Assembly (NCBI GenBank): GCA_022226955.1
Contig: CP092079.1
Coordinates: 399,666-463,665, forward strand
Length of the DNA stretch: 64,000 nucleotides
Reading direction: 5' to 3'
Origin: Nitrospira sp.
GTDB taxonomy: Bacteria; Nitrospirota; Nitrospiria; Nitrospirales; Nitrospiraceae
Made by a program: the position numbers and the translations under genes. The stretch's first letter is position 1; each line of letters begins with the position of its first letter. Below, piece by piece: positions 27,242 to 35,309 of the stretch. The notes under the pieces are model-generated. The model was not told the DNA's origin, searched no databases, and was given only the letters and a program-made list of their open reading frames with translations.

Positions 27242-27275
27242 CGCGATCTCACACAGTAGAGCCGGTGAGATCGTG
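27242..27275. terminator. Hairpin between the anti-sigma gene and tadA
   Basis: GATCTCAC (27245-27252) pairs with GTGAGATC (27265-27272), extended outward by C-G, G-T and C-G pairs to about 11 bp, with a 12-base loop. It lies just after the end of the sigma/anti-sigma operon (27288) on the minus strand. No U-run follows, so it may be a terminator or a 3'-end-stabilising stem. Confidence 0.4.
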
Positions 27276-27287
27276 CGATGGGCGCGG

Positions 27288-28304
27288 TTACGATCGGCTG
27301 GCCAGATAGATGGGGCCGGTCGGAGCGGGGCGTCCTCCTGAAGGTTCAAGGCTGACGGCAAACTTTTTGGTTTTGGAGAATTCCGGCACTTGGCTGACGA
27401 GTAGATGCGCGGTGTCGCCGCTGTTCATATGGAAGGTTCCCACGCTGACGGGTTTGTCGTCGATCGCCCAGAGTTGGTAGGTGGTGCCGTTGGGGCATTC
27501 TGGAAGATTCATCGCATAGAGCCAGGCCTTCTTGGTCCGGACATCGTACACGAGCATGCCGGACGCTTGTGCGGCCATGTCTGAGCCATTGAGCGAGACG
27601 GTTTTCGCATTTGGAACGCGGAGCAGCGCGGCGAGCTCATCGTCCGATTCACGACTGGTCGGCACTCCCCCGCGCGCCGTGAATTGGAACTTCAAATCTT
27701 CGAGCTCCGCCTCGCGTTGAATGAGTTGACCCTTCAGTTCCGTTGAGTCGGTTGTGCGTTGCCGCAGCTCTTCTTTTACCTGGGCGATCTCGCGGTCCCG
27801 GTCTTCCAATTGCTGTTGCAACGCTGCCACTGTCTTTGCCTGGTCTTCCGAGGCGGCCTGGGATTGTTGAACGGCGGCAGTGCCGGTGGCATTTTTAGCA
27901 GAGGAGGTCCAGGCAACATAGCCGCCGATTGCGAGGATGGCGACCGCGGCGAATTTGCTGGCCCAGCCGAACGACCAGGATGGGACTGCGGACTCCGGAG
28001 GGAACAGATGGTTCATCCATTCTCCCGGCTCCAGGCTCGGTTTTGGCTCAATTTTTTCAGGCGTGTTTTCCGCAATAGCGGCCGGGGCGCGCGCCGCCAT
28101 AATTTTCGCTTTCAGCGTGCGAGGCGGCGAAGACGGGCTCAATCCGAACGGCAGAATAGCGGCAACGGATTGAAACTCTTTCAGCGCCGTGTGGCAGGAG
28201 ACGCACCCGGAGAGCAGATGGGCTTCAAGCGCCTGCCGCTCGGAGCGTTCGAGCGCGCCTGCGGCATAGAGCGGGACGGTTTCTTCGAGTTCTTCGTGGG
28301 TCAT
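27288..28304 (-). CDS. Anti-sigma factor, RskA type, with zinc-binding N terminus
   Basis: The 338-residue inner-membrane protein has an N-terminal anti-sigma domain with His29, Cys34 and Cys37 (the ZAS-like HLLSGCVSC). One membrane helix lies at about 117-132 (FAAVAILAIGGYVAW), followed by a Gln/Glu-rich coiled coil at about 150-205. The periplasmic RskA-like C-terminal domain spans about 225-335 and includes the phrases TYQLWAIDD and AVSLEPSGGRPAPTGPIYL. It should bind and silence the co-encoded ECF sigma factor. Release would be expected by proteolysis of the membrane protein. Its ATG overlaps the sigma gene stop (28301-28304). The long coiled coil is an addition to the usual RskA layout. 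Confidence 0.9.
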   Translation of the reverse strand: MTHEELEETVPLYAAGALERSERQALEAHLLSGCVSCHTALKEFQSVAAILPFGLSPSSPPRTLKAKIMAARAPAAIAENTPEKIEPKPSLEPGEWMNHLFPPESAVPSWSFGWASKFAAVAILAIGGYVAWTSSAKNATGTAAVQQSQAASEDQAKTVAALQQQLEDRDREIAQVKEELRQRTTDSTELKGQLIQREAELEDLKFQFTARGGVPTSRESDDELAALLRVPNAKTVSLNGSDMAAQASGMLVYDVRTKKAWLYAMNLPECPNGTTYQLWAIDDKPVSVGTFHMNSGDTAHLLVSQVPEFSKTKKFAVSLEPSGGRPAPTGPIYLASRS

Positions 28305-28906
28305 ACGTGCTCACCCTGTTCCCAACAACGCCGGAGCGATTCCCGGAGCTTGGACATGCCCAGCTTAATTCTGGTCTTCACCGTGCCGAGCGGCTGGTTC
28401 AGCCGGGCGGCGATTTCTGCGTGCGACAATCCTTCGTAGTACGCCAGTTCCAGCGCCTGTTGTTGCGCCTGGGGTAGGGAGGCCATTGCGCCTCCCACCA
28501 AGGTTCTGATTTCTTGGTCGGCCTGCGCGTCGAATGGGCTGGGCCCTTGATCCTGCACCTGTGCGGCCGAGGCGCTGTCCAACGAATCGGTCGATTTCTG
28601 GGGGACACGCGCGGCTCGCGCGCGGAGCCGGTCGATGGCGCGGCTGCGTGTCAGCGTCACCAGCCATGCCACGGGAGTTCCCCGTCCAACATCATACCGT
28701 GAGACTTTGCGCCACACTTCCAGATATACGTCTTGCAACAACTCCGCCGCTTCATCGCTGTTTCCGAGAATCCTCAGCGCCATCGTGTAGATGAGGGTGC
28801 TGGATTGATCGTAGAGCTGGCTAAATGCCTGGTGATCTCCCTTGACCACCCGGGCCAGCAACTTCGGATCAATGTGTAAGGCGGCGTGTTGCGAGGAGGC
28901 GTCCAT
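28301..28906 (-). CDS. ECF RNA polymerase sigma factor (SigK-like)
   Basis: The 201-residue sigma factor has region 2 at about 30-95 (FSQLYDQSSTLIYTMALRIL, then ELLQDVYLEVW) and region 4 at about 135-195. Region 4 includes LPQAQQQALELAYYEGLSH and the helix-turn-helix AEIAARLNQPLGTVKTRI. The pairing with an RskA-type anti-sigma factor places it in the SigK-like ECF group. It is the first gene of the two-gene operon. The regulon and trigger are not visible here. Confidence 0.95.
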   Translation of the reverse strand: MDASSQHAALHIDPKLLARVVKGDHQAFSQLYDQSSTLIYTMALRILGNSDEAAELLQDVYLEVWRKVSRYDVGRGTPVAWLVTLTRSRAIDRLRARAARVPQKSTDSLDSASAAQVQDQGPSPFDAQADQEIRTLVGGAMASLPQAQQQALELAYYEGLSHAEIAARLNQPLGTVKTRIKLGMSKLRESLRRCWEQGEHV

Positions 28907-29055
28907 ATTGGGTCAGCTGGCTAACGACATTCCGGCTTCAGTCTGAAACACGCCCCAACTATACCATTCTACGGATGGATCCGGCAAAAGGATGTGCATT
29001 GAACTGCGCGGGATTTCAGTCGAATGGGAGACGAACGATGCTGTTAGCCTTCCAG

Positions 29056-29829
29056 TTAGCCAGCCGTCATTCGAGCGAGGGCGGATTCGACTGCTGTACC
29101 GGACAGGAGGGGCCGGATATCGAGCCTGTTCGAGTGTGGGTGAAAGAGGCCCAGGGCTATCGGTCCAAGCCTGAGTGCCAGCAGCGGGAGTGGAGAGAGA
29201 GGATGCTTCTGGTCAGGCGATAGGGGCGAGGTATCGGAGGTCACGGCGTCGTTGAATGCCTGAACCGGGCTTGTGCCGATCTGTGTCATCGTGACGTACC
29301 GTGCGATCCGTCCAGCGATAAATCTCCCCAGCCGGGGATGTTGTAACGCCGGCCGAATCATCCGCCGGGCGATCCGGCGGCTGTTCTCCTGAAGGGTGCC
29401 GATCAGACCGTCAAGGATGCGAGCGACAGGGGCCCATGGCGGTGGAGGTGCCAGTTCGACGAGATCTGTGGCCTGCACGCGAGTTGAGCCGCGTACCACG
29501 GCGGTGACGATGCCGAGCACATCCGAGATCATAACCCGTTCCGGGGCGCCGGTGGTGGCATCGCCCTTGGTCAGGATGCATTCGTCGTGCTGCGCAACCA
29601 GCCTATGGCAGACCAATCCAAACGGTTTTCGGAAGACGATCAGATCTCCCAGCTGGAACGGATCGGGCGGCCCTAACTCCAGATAGTCGCCTTTGCACAA
29701 CGCCGGATACATGCTCCAAGACGTCACGCGCAAGGTCATCAGATATTGCAGTGCTGGCCCCTGACAGCTTTTCGGGAGGGCGGTGGCGGCAAAATGGGCA
29801 GCGCCTCTGGGGGCGAGGGTGACGATCAT
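29056..29829 (-). CDS. S26-type signal-peptidase-like protease, last gene of the RiPP operon
   Basis: The ATG at 29829 overlaps the upstream nucleotidyltransferase stop (ATGA, 29826-29829). It gives a 257-residue protein and makes a longer upstream reading unnecessary. Residues 31-110 carry a serine-protease core: Ser39 in TSWSMYPALCKGD, GDLIVFRKP, His75 in CHRLV, then ILTKGDAT. Ser plus His, rather than Ser plus Lys, is the pattern of archaeal/ER-type (S26B) signal peptidases. The C-terminal 110 residues are unassigned and contain no clear membrane helix. By position it is the best candidate for leader removal from the precursor at 32729-32929, but that is inference. Confidence 0.75.
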   Translation of the reverse strand: MIVTLAPRGAAHFAATALPKSCQGPALQYLMTLRVTSWSMYPALCKGDYLELGPPDPFQLGDLIVFRKPFGLVCHRLVAQHDECILTKGDATTGAPERVMISDVLGIVTAVVRGSTRVQATDLVELAPPPPWAPVARILDGLIGTLQENSRRIARRMIRPALQHPRLGRFIAGRIARYVTMTQIGTSPVQAFNDAVTSDTSPLSPDQKHPLSPLPLLALRLGPIALGLFHPHSNRLDIRPLLSGTAVESALARMTAG

Positions 29830-30788
29830 GCCGCACCTCGCTGGGGCCCTCGGCTGAGCCGGTGGAGAATCCGGGCAGCAAGGACAAGCATCGCGCCAAC
29901 CAGACCGACGATCCGCCAGCCACGTGTCAGGAGGGGGCGGCGGGTTGCAGCCGCTCCGTAGCGGTATCCGAGAAAATTCTTGGGTGGAAACAACGTGAAG
30001 CGGAGCGATGACCATTTATTCTTCGCCGGCCTGGTCAACCAGATTAAACAATGACCGAGCTCGGGAATGGGTTGCGTTGCAACCAGCCGCTGAAGCAGCC
30101 AATGGAGGCCGCGTTCGATATATCCAGATGGCGCGAGTGCCTGGAGCGCCGATTCAGGAATCGGCAGTACCGGCATGCGGCGATGGAGCGTAGCGAGTCC
30201 ATAGTGCAAGGGGGTAGTCAACGAATAGGCCCTGGCCTTGCGGATGACGGCAGTCCAATCGATGGGTTCGCTCAGGAGCAGCAAGCGCAAGTCCTGCTCC
30301 CAAGCCGGGGTAAGCGCGCCTCGATGAATAACCGTGTAGGCGGTGAGATGAATTAGGAGATCGTCGGCGACCAGGAGCGTGACGGATCGTGGCGAGAGCG
30401 GGTGCGGCTGGGCGTTGGCCCATAATTCGGCCAAACCCTGCTCGTCGAGATACCAGAGGCTGGTCACGATATCGAAGGAGAGGCCATTCTCCGGAGAGGC
30501 ATAGCAGGGGTTTCCGTCGATCTGCCTGGCATAGCCTGCTTCAGTCAGGACCCTATCGATTGCAACGAGATCGGCCTCATGCACGAGCAGATCGATGTCG
30601 GACAGCGGGCGTGTCCCGCGAAGGCCGTAGAGCCGGACCAATACGTCGAGGCCTTTCAACGCCAGAAAGGAGATCTGAGCCTGTTCCAACAGCGCGGCCA
30701 GGGCATGAAACTCATCGAGCGCCGCCGCGTTGCTGCGGCTCACTTGGCCGTAGGCGTCAGCGAGCTGGTCGAGGGTCGAGGAGGGCAT
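29826..30788 (-). CDS. Nucleotidyltransferase family protein (NTP_transf_5-like)
   Basis: The 320-residue protein has the nucleotidyltransferase core at about 38-75. It contains LALKGLDVLVRLYG (Lys45) followed by the metal-binding Asp64/Asp66 in PLSDIDLLV, as in the uncharacterised nucleotidyltransferase family PF14907. From family knowledge, such proteins occur in peptide-modification gene clusters, including lasso-peptide clusters that also carry HPr-kinase-like enzymes. It overlaps the radical SAM gene upstream by 32 bases and the peptidase downstream by 4. Transfer of a nucleotide to the peptide or to its phosphate is a hypothesis. The basic C terminus (residues 270-320) may include a membrane helix. 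Confidence 0.8.
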   Translation of the reverse strand: MPSSTLDQLADAYGQVSRSNAAALDEFHALAALLEQAQISFLALKGLDVLVRLYGLRGTRPLSDIDLLVHEADLVAIDRVLTEAGYARQIDGNPCYASPENGLSFDIVTSLWYLDEQGLAELWANAQPHPLSPRSVTLLVADDLLIHLTAYTVIHRGALTPAWEQDLRLLLLSEPIDWTAVIRKARAYSLTTPLHYGLATLHRRMPVLPIPESALQALAPSGYIERGLHWLLQRLVATQPIPELGHCLIWLTRPAKNKWSSLRFTLFPPKNFLGYRYGAAATRRPLLTRGWRIVGLVGAMLVLAARILHRLSRGPQRGAA

Positions 30789-31815
30789 GGGTATGGTGCT
30801 CCAGGGTAGCCCACTCTTTGAAATGCGGAAGACAGGCGCTCATGTCGCCGGTTTCCAGCCAGGCGTCGCCGCGGCCTTGACGGCAGAAGCCCTGCACGTC
30901 GCAGGCGGCGCATTCGTACCGGGCGGTTGGGCGCGCGTCATCGACGGTGCGTTTGAGGATCTCCCATCCTTCGCGGATCGTTCCGGTCCTGAGATCGTAC
31001 TGTGGAGTCGGGAACGCCACGCAGAGATTCATCTTGCCATAGGGTGTGACGGCAAAACTGCTTTTGCCGCAGGCGCATGAGATGAACGGTTCATTGGATG
31101 CGCAGGGTTCCGGCGCTTGGACAGCACGCGGTTTTCCGAGTTTGCGCGCATCGAGCGCAGCTTTGAGATCCGGAGCCAGCCGGTAGGCGAGCGGCGCGCG
31201 GTCGCCATCGGTCCGCGGATGGATGTCGAGGCTGTATTGAAACATGAATCCGTGGGCTTCAATCAGATTTTGGCATGCATCGATGTCTTCATAATTGATC
31301 GTGGTGACCGGCATGCGAACGGTGACGGCGAAGGCGCGCTCATGAAGGCAAGCCAGTCCGTGAAGAAAGTGCGTAAACGATCCAGGGATTCCGGTCATGC
31401 GCTCATAGGTCGCCGCCGTGGCGCCGTAGATGGAGATAGACAGACGGGAGACGCCAATCTCATCGAGGAGCGACGCAAATGCCGGCGTCATGCGCGTGGC
31501 GTTGCTGAGCAGCGAGACGAGCAGCCCGGCGCGGCGCGCATGACGCAGAATGATGTCGATGTCGGGCCGCAGCGACGGTTCCCCTCCGCTGAGACTGACG
31601 GTCAGCACGCCGAGGTCGGCCATCTGCGTCAGGATTGAGCAGACTTCGGCCGTGGTTAGTTCCTGGGGGAGCGCGCGATGGGTGGGATTGTAACAATGGA
31701 CACAGCGAAGATTGCAGCCGTAGGTCAGCTCAATGGTCGCACGGTCCGGCTGGCGGGTTCGCTCCGCGCGGGTTGAGACGACGTTGAGATAGGTGTGTGG
31801 ATCCAGCTGTTGCAT
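30757..31815 (-). CDS. Radical SAM/SPASM peptide-modifying enzyme (RiPP operon, third radical SAM)
   Basis: The start is ATG at 31815, sharing one base with the kinase stop (TGATG). The open frame continues further upstream, but that part is another gene. The 352-residue protein has the radical SAM cluster Cys34, Cys38, Cys41 (CNLRCVHC), the SAM-binding LSGGEPSLRPD near 75, and a Cys-rich SPASM region at about 240-330. The latter includes CASNEPFISCACG, MNLCVAF and CAACDVQGFCRQ, enough to hold auxiliary Fe-S clusters. SPASM enzymes form thioether or C-C crosslinks in peptides. The precursor lies two genes upstream in the same transcript. Confidence 0.92.
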   Translation of the reverse strand: MQQLDPHTYLNVVSTRAERTRQPDRATIELTYGCNLRCVHCYNPTHRALPQELTTAEVCSILTQMADLGVLTVSLSGGEPSLRPDIDIILRHARRAGLLVSLLSNATRMTPAFASLLDEIGVSRLSISIYGATAATYERMTGIPGSFTHFLHGLACLHERAFAVTVRMPVTTINYEDIDACQNLIEAHGFMFQYSLDIHPRTDGDRAPLAYRLAPDLKAALDARKLGKPRAVQAPEPCASNEPFISCACGKSSFAVTPYGKMNLCVAFPTPQYDLRTGTIREGWEILKRTVDDARPTARYECAACDVQGFCRQGRGDAWLETGDMSACLPHFKEWATLEHHTHALLDPRPAR

Positions 31816-32720
31816 CAGACGGCCGTCATTGGGGTGGAAAGGTGATGATCCATGATCGCATCGACGACGTTCGGATTCTTCAAACAGGCGAGGCCGACGC
31901 AGGGAATCTGTTGCGTCAGGGCGATCAGGCTGTCGAGCGTTGCGTCCATGGCGGCGCGATCCCAATAGGGAAGAAACGTTTGCTGGAGGAGAAACGAGAC
32001 GATGCGCGATGCCGGGAGCGTCTCGAAGCGATGCCGGTTCTCTCCATGACGGATGCAAAACAGGCGGGACAGCGGCGCCGAGGCATTGGCGGCGAAGGCG
32101 CCTGAGCCGATCCAGGGCGTCCCGAACATCGTGACGGAGGCATCGTTTCGGCGCAGGATCATGCGTTCGTCGCTGAGGATTCTGGCATTCCGTTCGGCAA
32201 ACCATCCGGCCAGCGTCGATTTACCGGTTCCCGACGCCCCGGTAAAAAGAAATCCCATGTCCTGGTGCGCAATCCCGGAGGCATGGAGCAGGAGTCCGCC
32301 CTCGCGAGCCAGGATCGAAAGCAGGCAGACTTCCAGAATTGGATTGAAGAGATGCATCGGGAGCCAGCCGGCCTGGCCCCGGTGATCGTCCGGCAATACC
32401 CAGGCGCTCACGCGCCGATAATCCGGCGAGAGGCTTGCCCGCGCCCGGGAGGTGAGGGTGTGAGGGCTGAGGCTGTCGAGGAGAAGCCCCTCCTGGGACT
32501 CGAATAGTTTCCAGTGGCCATGATTCGAGTCGAATCGCAGCCGGTCGCTTGGAAGGTTGGGGAGAGTCGGAACGACCGCGACGTCCACTGTGATGTCAGC
32601 GGGTCCGTGGTCGTCAACGAGAAAGACCTCGAACGGTCGAATCGGCCAGACCAGGCAGCGGTGTTCATGAGGTTCATGAACGGCGATACGGTAGCCGCCG
32701 ATCTCAAGGGTAAACAGCAT
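31815..32720 (-). CDS. HPr-kinase-like ATP-dependent kinase of the RiPP operon
   Basis: The ATG at 32720 has an AAGAGG site upstream and follows the precursor stop by 8 bases, giving 301 residues. The core is HPr-kinase-like: His146 in LLLHASGIAH, P-loop GASGTGKST at 161-169, then ILSDERMIL with Asp184. The first 120 residues are a divergent domain of about the usual size. Relatives in lasso-peptide clusters (paeninodin kinase) phosphorylate the C-terminal serine of the precursor. The precursor next door also ends in Ser. Phosphorylation of that residue is my inference; a regulatory role as in true HprK is unlikely, since no HPr gene is nearby. Confidence 0.82.
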   Translation of the reverse strand: MLFTLEIGGYRIAVHEPHEHRCLVWPIRPFEVFLVDDHGPADITVDVAVVPTLPNLPSDRLRFDSNHGHWKLFESQEGLLLDSLSPHTLTSRARASLSPDYRRVSAWVLPDDHRGQAGWLPMHLFNPILEVCLLSILAREGGLLLHASGIAHQDMGFLFTGASGTGKSTLAGWFAERNARILSDERMILRRNDASVTMFGTPWIGSGAFAANASAPLSRLFCIRHGENRHRFETLPASRIVSFLLQQTFLPYWDRAAMDATLDSLIALTQQIPCVGLACLKNPNVVDAIMDHHLSTPMTAV

Positions 32721-32728
32721 GCCGCCTC

Positions 32729-32929
32729 TTATGACGCGCGTGGGCCACTGTCCCGGTTGCCGAGGCCTCCGCGATTTTTGCAATTACCTGACCCCGCCGG
32801 CCGGCAGCCGCCTCCGCCTCCGTTGGAGAGGCTCATGGCCGACAGGCTGCACGACGATAGAATCGCTTGTTCGGCGTTCAGCGGCACTCGATAGAGTTGC
32901 GGTGGCGTATAGGGTTTTTTAGAGGTCAT
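32729..32929 (-). CDS. Putative RiPP precursor peptide, 66 residues, Cys/Gly-rich core
   Basis: The ATG at 32929 overlaps the stop of the radical SAM gene upstream (ATGA), with AGGA at proper distance. A second ATG at 32935 is too close to that site. The leader-like part (1-25) starts MTSKKPYTPPQLYRV and includes LNAEQAIL. The core-like part has Cys27, Cys42 and Cys50, a five-Gly run at 37-41, many Ser/Asn/Gly residues, and C-terminal SGPRAS. There is no membrane or globular signature. The leader resembles, from memory, small peptides with a YxxPxL...EQAxL..C pattern next to radical SAM genes in other bacteria. It sits among three radical SAM enzymes, a PqqD and a peptidase, which strongly supports the precursor role. 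Confidence 0.78.
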   Translation of the reverse strand: MTSKKPYTPPQLYRVPLNAEQAILSSCSLSAMSLSNGGGGGCRPAGSGNCKNRGGLGNRDSGPRAS

Positions 32930-34041
32930 GGACATGATCCTGCTCGTAAAGGGTGAATCGGAGTGAGGTTCGATGCGCGCGACGCACGCGCGACGGCGAT
33001 CTCGCAATCGTAGGGAATGGGAGATTCCGGATGGCCGGACTCCCATCGGGCTTGCGTCGGTTGTTTGTCGCAGAATGTATGCACGGCGCAGGTCCGGCAA
33101 GCCGACTCCTGTTGATAGGTCAACTCCCTGGTGGCGGCGAACACCCGTTCGATGCCGTCGGATAATGAATGCTCGCGCAACGAGACGCGGGTTTCATATT
33201 GGAAGGTGCAGGTGCTGAGCTCGCCCCAGGCGTTGATGTGAATAGTGTCGGTGCCGCAGCCGCAACGAAAGAGGCGGTCGTGCGAAGGGAGCGGCAGAAG
33301 CGATCCTGGGTCGCACTGGCCGGCATCCGCTGTCATCTCCTGATCCGAAGGCAGGTTGCGGATCGTGTCCGGATCCACGCGATAGTGGAGCGATGAGCAG
33401 TCGCCGTTCAGCCTCGGCGAGAGGGAGGTGGTGTATCCGAACGGCTGCCCGGTGGCTTCAGTGAACTGACGCAGTTGTTCTATCTCGCCTGCGTTCCAGT
33501 TCATCAGTTTCGTTTTCAGCGAAAAGGGCAGGCTGGCGGCCTGCAGCAGCTCGATTCCTCGGATGAACGCGCGATAGGACCCCGGCACCTGTGTGAACCA
33601 GTCGAATTTCGATTCTTCGACGGAATGACAAGAGATGTCGATTGAAAAGGGTGGGTGTGTCTGCAATCGCTCGACGATCGCACGGGTAAACAAGGTCCCG
33701 TTCGTATAGAGCTGCAAGAGAAACCCGTGGCCGATTGCGGCTTCGTAGATGTCGAAAAAATCCGGCCGCATGAAAATGTCGCCACCGGTCAGGTTCAGCC
33801 AGACGATGCCTAGTTCGCGCATGTCGCCCAGCAGCCGGTGAATCTCGACGAGGGTCAGCTCGCGCGGAAAGTAGGCGTTGTCGTTATACGGATCGGTATA
33901 GCAATGGCGGCAATGGAGATTGCAGCGATAGGTGAGTTCGAGTTGCGCTTTGATGACCCGGTGGCTGGCGGCGGCCCTCGCATGGGCGCGCTGGCTGAAC
34001 GTGCCGTACGGGATCATGGTCAGTGGGCGAGGCTCAGACAT
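32926..34041 (-). CDS. Radical SAM/SPASM peptide-modifying enzyme (RiPP operon, second radical SAM)
   Basis: The start is ATG at 34041, overlapping the previous radical SAM gene by 8 bases; the open frame further upstream is not needed. The 371-residue protein has Cys40, Cys44 and Cys47 (CNLHCRHC), NLTGGDIFMRPD at the SAM site, and a C-terminal SPASM region with RCGCGTDTIHINAWGELSTC and CRTCAVHTFC. GGD replaces the usual GGE in the SAM motif. It lies directly before the precursor gene, with a stop/start overlap. That makes it the most likely enzyme acting directly on the peptide. Confidence 0.92.
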   Translation of the reverse strand: MSEPRPLTMIPYGTFSQRAHARAAASHRVIKAQLELTYRCNLHCRHCYTDPYNDNAYFPRELTLVEIHRLLGDMRELGIVWLNLTGGDIFMRPDFFDIYEAAIGHGFLLQLYTNGTLFTRAIVERLQTHPPFSIDISCHSVEESKFDWFTQVPGSYRAFIRGIELLQAASLPFSLKTKLMNWNAGEIEQLRQFTEATGQPFGYTTSLSPRLNGDCSSLHYRVDPDTIRNLPSDQEMTADAGQCDPGSLLPLPSHDRLFRCGCGTDTIHINAWGELSTCTFQYETRVSLREHSLSDGIERVFAATRELTYQQESACRTCAVHTFCDKQPTQARWESGHPESPIPYDCEIAVARASRASNLTPIHPLRAGSCP

Positions 34042-34945
34042 GATGCGCTTCCGGTTGCATGAGCGGCGCGGGAGCCGGCGCTTTCCATTCGCAGGCAAAG
34101 GCGGGCAGCGTGTCGTAAAAGCCTTCGCGAAATGAGCCCCGCCGCAAGTCGTATGATTGCAGCCGGTTGCCGGAGCAGAGTTGCAATCCACCGTAGGCAT
34201 CGATGTGAAAACGCTGCATGCCGCTGGTGCAGGGCGGCAGATCGGTTCGGGATTTCCGGCAGGCTTCGCTCCAGAGGTCGGGATCCTGCCTGTTCAATTC
34301 CTCCAGTTCATGCGGCGACAGGGCATAGCGAAAGGGGCCGGCTCCACCGTCGAGATCGGGGCGCAGTTCTTCCCCCAATCGAAAGGCGGCCGGTCCCAAC
34401 GAGGCCGCATAGGTTTTCACCGCCAGAATTTCATCTCGATTGAGCGTCAAGGCCGTGGTTTTGACCAGGAGCGGAATTCGCCGGGCGAGCAGCAGGCGGA
34501 TGGCTTCCAGGCAGCGCGCATGCGACCCGGCTCCTTGCGTGACGCGCTCGAAGGTGTCGGTGCTGGCGCCATGGAGGCTGATTTCAATCAGGCGCGGCGG
34601 GAGCGCCGCAAGGCGGTCGGCCACGGATTCGGTGATGAGCGTGCCGTTGGTAAACAGGGTGACTAGAAGCCCGCGGGAAACGGCATAGTCGTAGATCTGG
34701 AAAAAGTCTGGCCTGGCCAGCGGCTCGCCGCCGGTCAGGCAGAGTTCGAGCAGGCCGGCATCGATCAACTGATCCAGGATAGAAATAATTTCGGCAGTGG
34801 CAAGTTCGCGGCGGACCGCCTCCGGGGTATTCCGGCAGTCGGTGTAACACATGACGCAACGAAGATTGCAGCGGCAGGTGATCTCCCACTGGCAGGCGAG
34901 GGGATACCGTTCAGGCAAATGGCTGAGGTTAACCTGTGAGACCAT
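34034..34945 (-). CDS. Radical SAM enzyme with a reduced SPASM region (RiPP operon, first radical SAM)
   Basis: The ATG at 34945 overlaps the PqqD gene by 17 bases, giving 303 residues. The radical SAM cluster is Cys26, Cys30, Cys33 (CRCNLRCVMC), with ELCLTGGEPLARPD at the SAM site. The C terminus is short: only PPCTSGM, LQLCSGN and FACEW cysteines are seen. Full auxiliary clusters as in the two sister enzymes are therefore doubtful. All three radical SAM proteins share the domain order and the DAYG/NAWG/PYGK turn, so they look like diverged copies with different tasks. Confidence 0.88.
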   Translation of the reverse strand: MVSQVNLSHLPERYPLACQWEITCRCNLRCVMCYTDCRNTPEAVRRELATAEIISILDQLIDAGLLELCLTGGEPLARPDFFQIYDYAVSRGLLVTLFTNGTLITESVADRLAALPPRLIEISLHGASTDTFERVTQGAGSHARCLEAIRLLLARRIPLLVKTTALTLNRDEILAVKTYAASLGPAAFRLGEELRPDLDGGAGPFRYALSPHELEELNRQDPDLWSEACRKSRTDLPPCTSGMQRFHIDAYGGLQLCSGNRLQSYDLRRGSFREGFYDTLPAFACEWKAPAPAPLMQPEAHHV

Positions 34946-35240
34946 GAGTGACCGCCACCTCGTGGATTGCCTGAATCGAGAGAAGGTCTGCCAGGAGGGT
35001 GTCGACGTCCTGATGCAACCGGTCTGGTGCGACGTCGTATTCGTCCATGAACGCGGCGCAGATGTCCTGCACCGTGCGGGCTCCGTTGAAACCCTGCCAG
35101 AGGACCGCACCGGTTTCGTTCAGGACATAGATGCTGTTGGCGTCTGTGAGGGAGCGGCGCACCGGAACGAGAATGCATTCTCCCGCCACGTCCCGCTGGA
35201 CATAATCCGGATGTTTTGCATAGATCGTCGTCGGATTCAT
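34929..35240 (-). CDS. PqqD-like peptide chaperone (RiPP recognition element)
   Basis: The ATG at 35240 gives 103 residues. The sequence fits the PqqD winged-helix fold: strands in YVQRDVAGECILVPV, SIYVLNETGAVLWQGF (the conserved LNxTGAxIW pattern) and a C-terminal helix with VDTLLADLLSI. PqqD proteins bind the leader peptide and hand it to radical SAM enzymes. It is the first clear RiPP gene of the cluster and overlaps the next radical SAM gene by 17 bases. A 69-bp gap separates it from the methyltransferase gene upstream. That gap is the only sizeable break in the operon and could hold an internal promoter. Confidence 0.9.
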   Translation of the reverse strand: MNPTTIYAKHPDYVQRDVAGECILVPVRRSLTDANSIYVLNETGAVLWQGFNGARTVQDICAAFMDEYDVAPDRLHQDVDTLLADLLSIQAIHEVAVTHGLTG

Positions 35241-35309
35241 GCTCGGAGAATAGCAAATACTCCAGGGGGCTTCCAGAGGTATTTGGGGCAAAAACACGAG
35301 GGATATTGC

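Noticed and set aside
29830-30015. N-terminal extension of the S26-type peptidase gene
   Set aside because: It overlaps the nucleotidyltransferase gene and is Pro/Cys-rich and unlike the family. The coupled ATG at 29829 is better.
31816-32205. N-terminal extension of the third radical SAM gene beyond 31815
   Set aside because: The extension lies inside the kinase gene. The ATG at 31815 gives a normal radical SAM N terminus and a one-base stop/start overlap.
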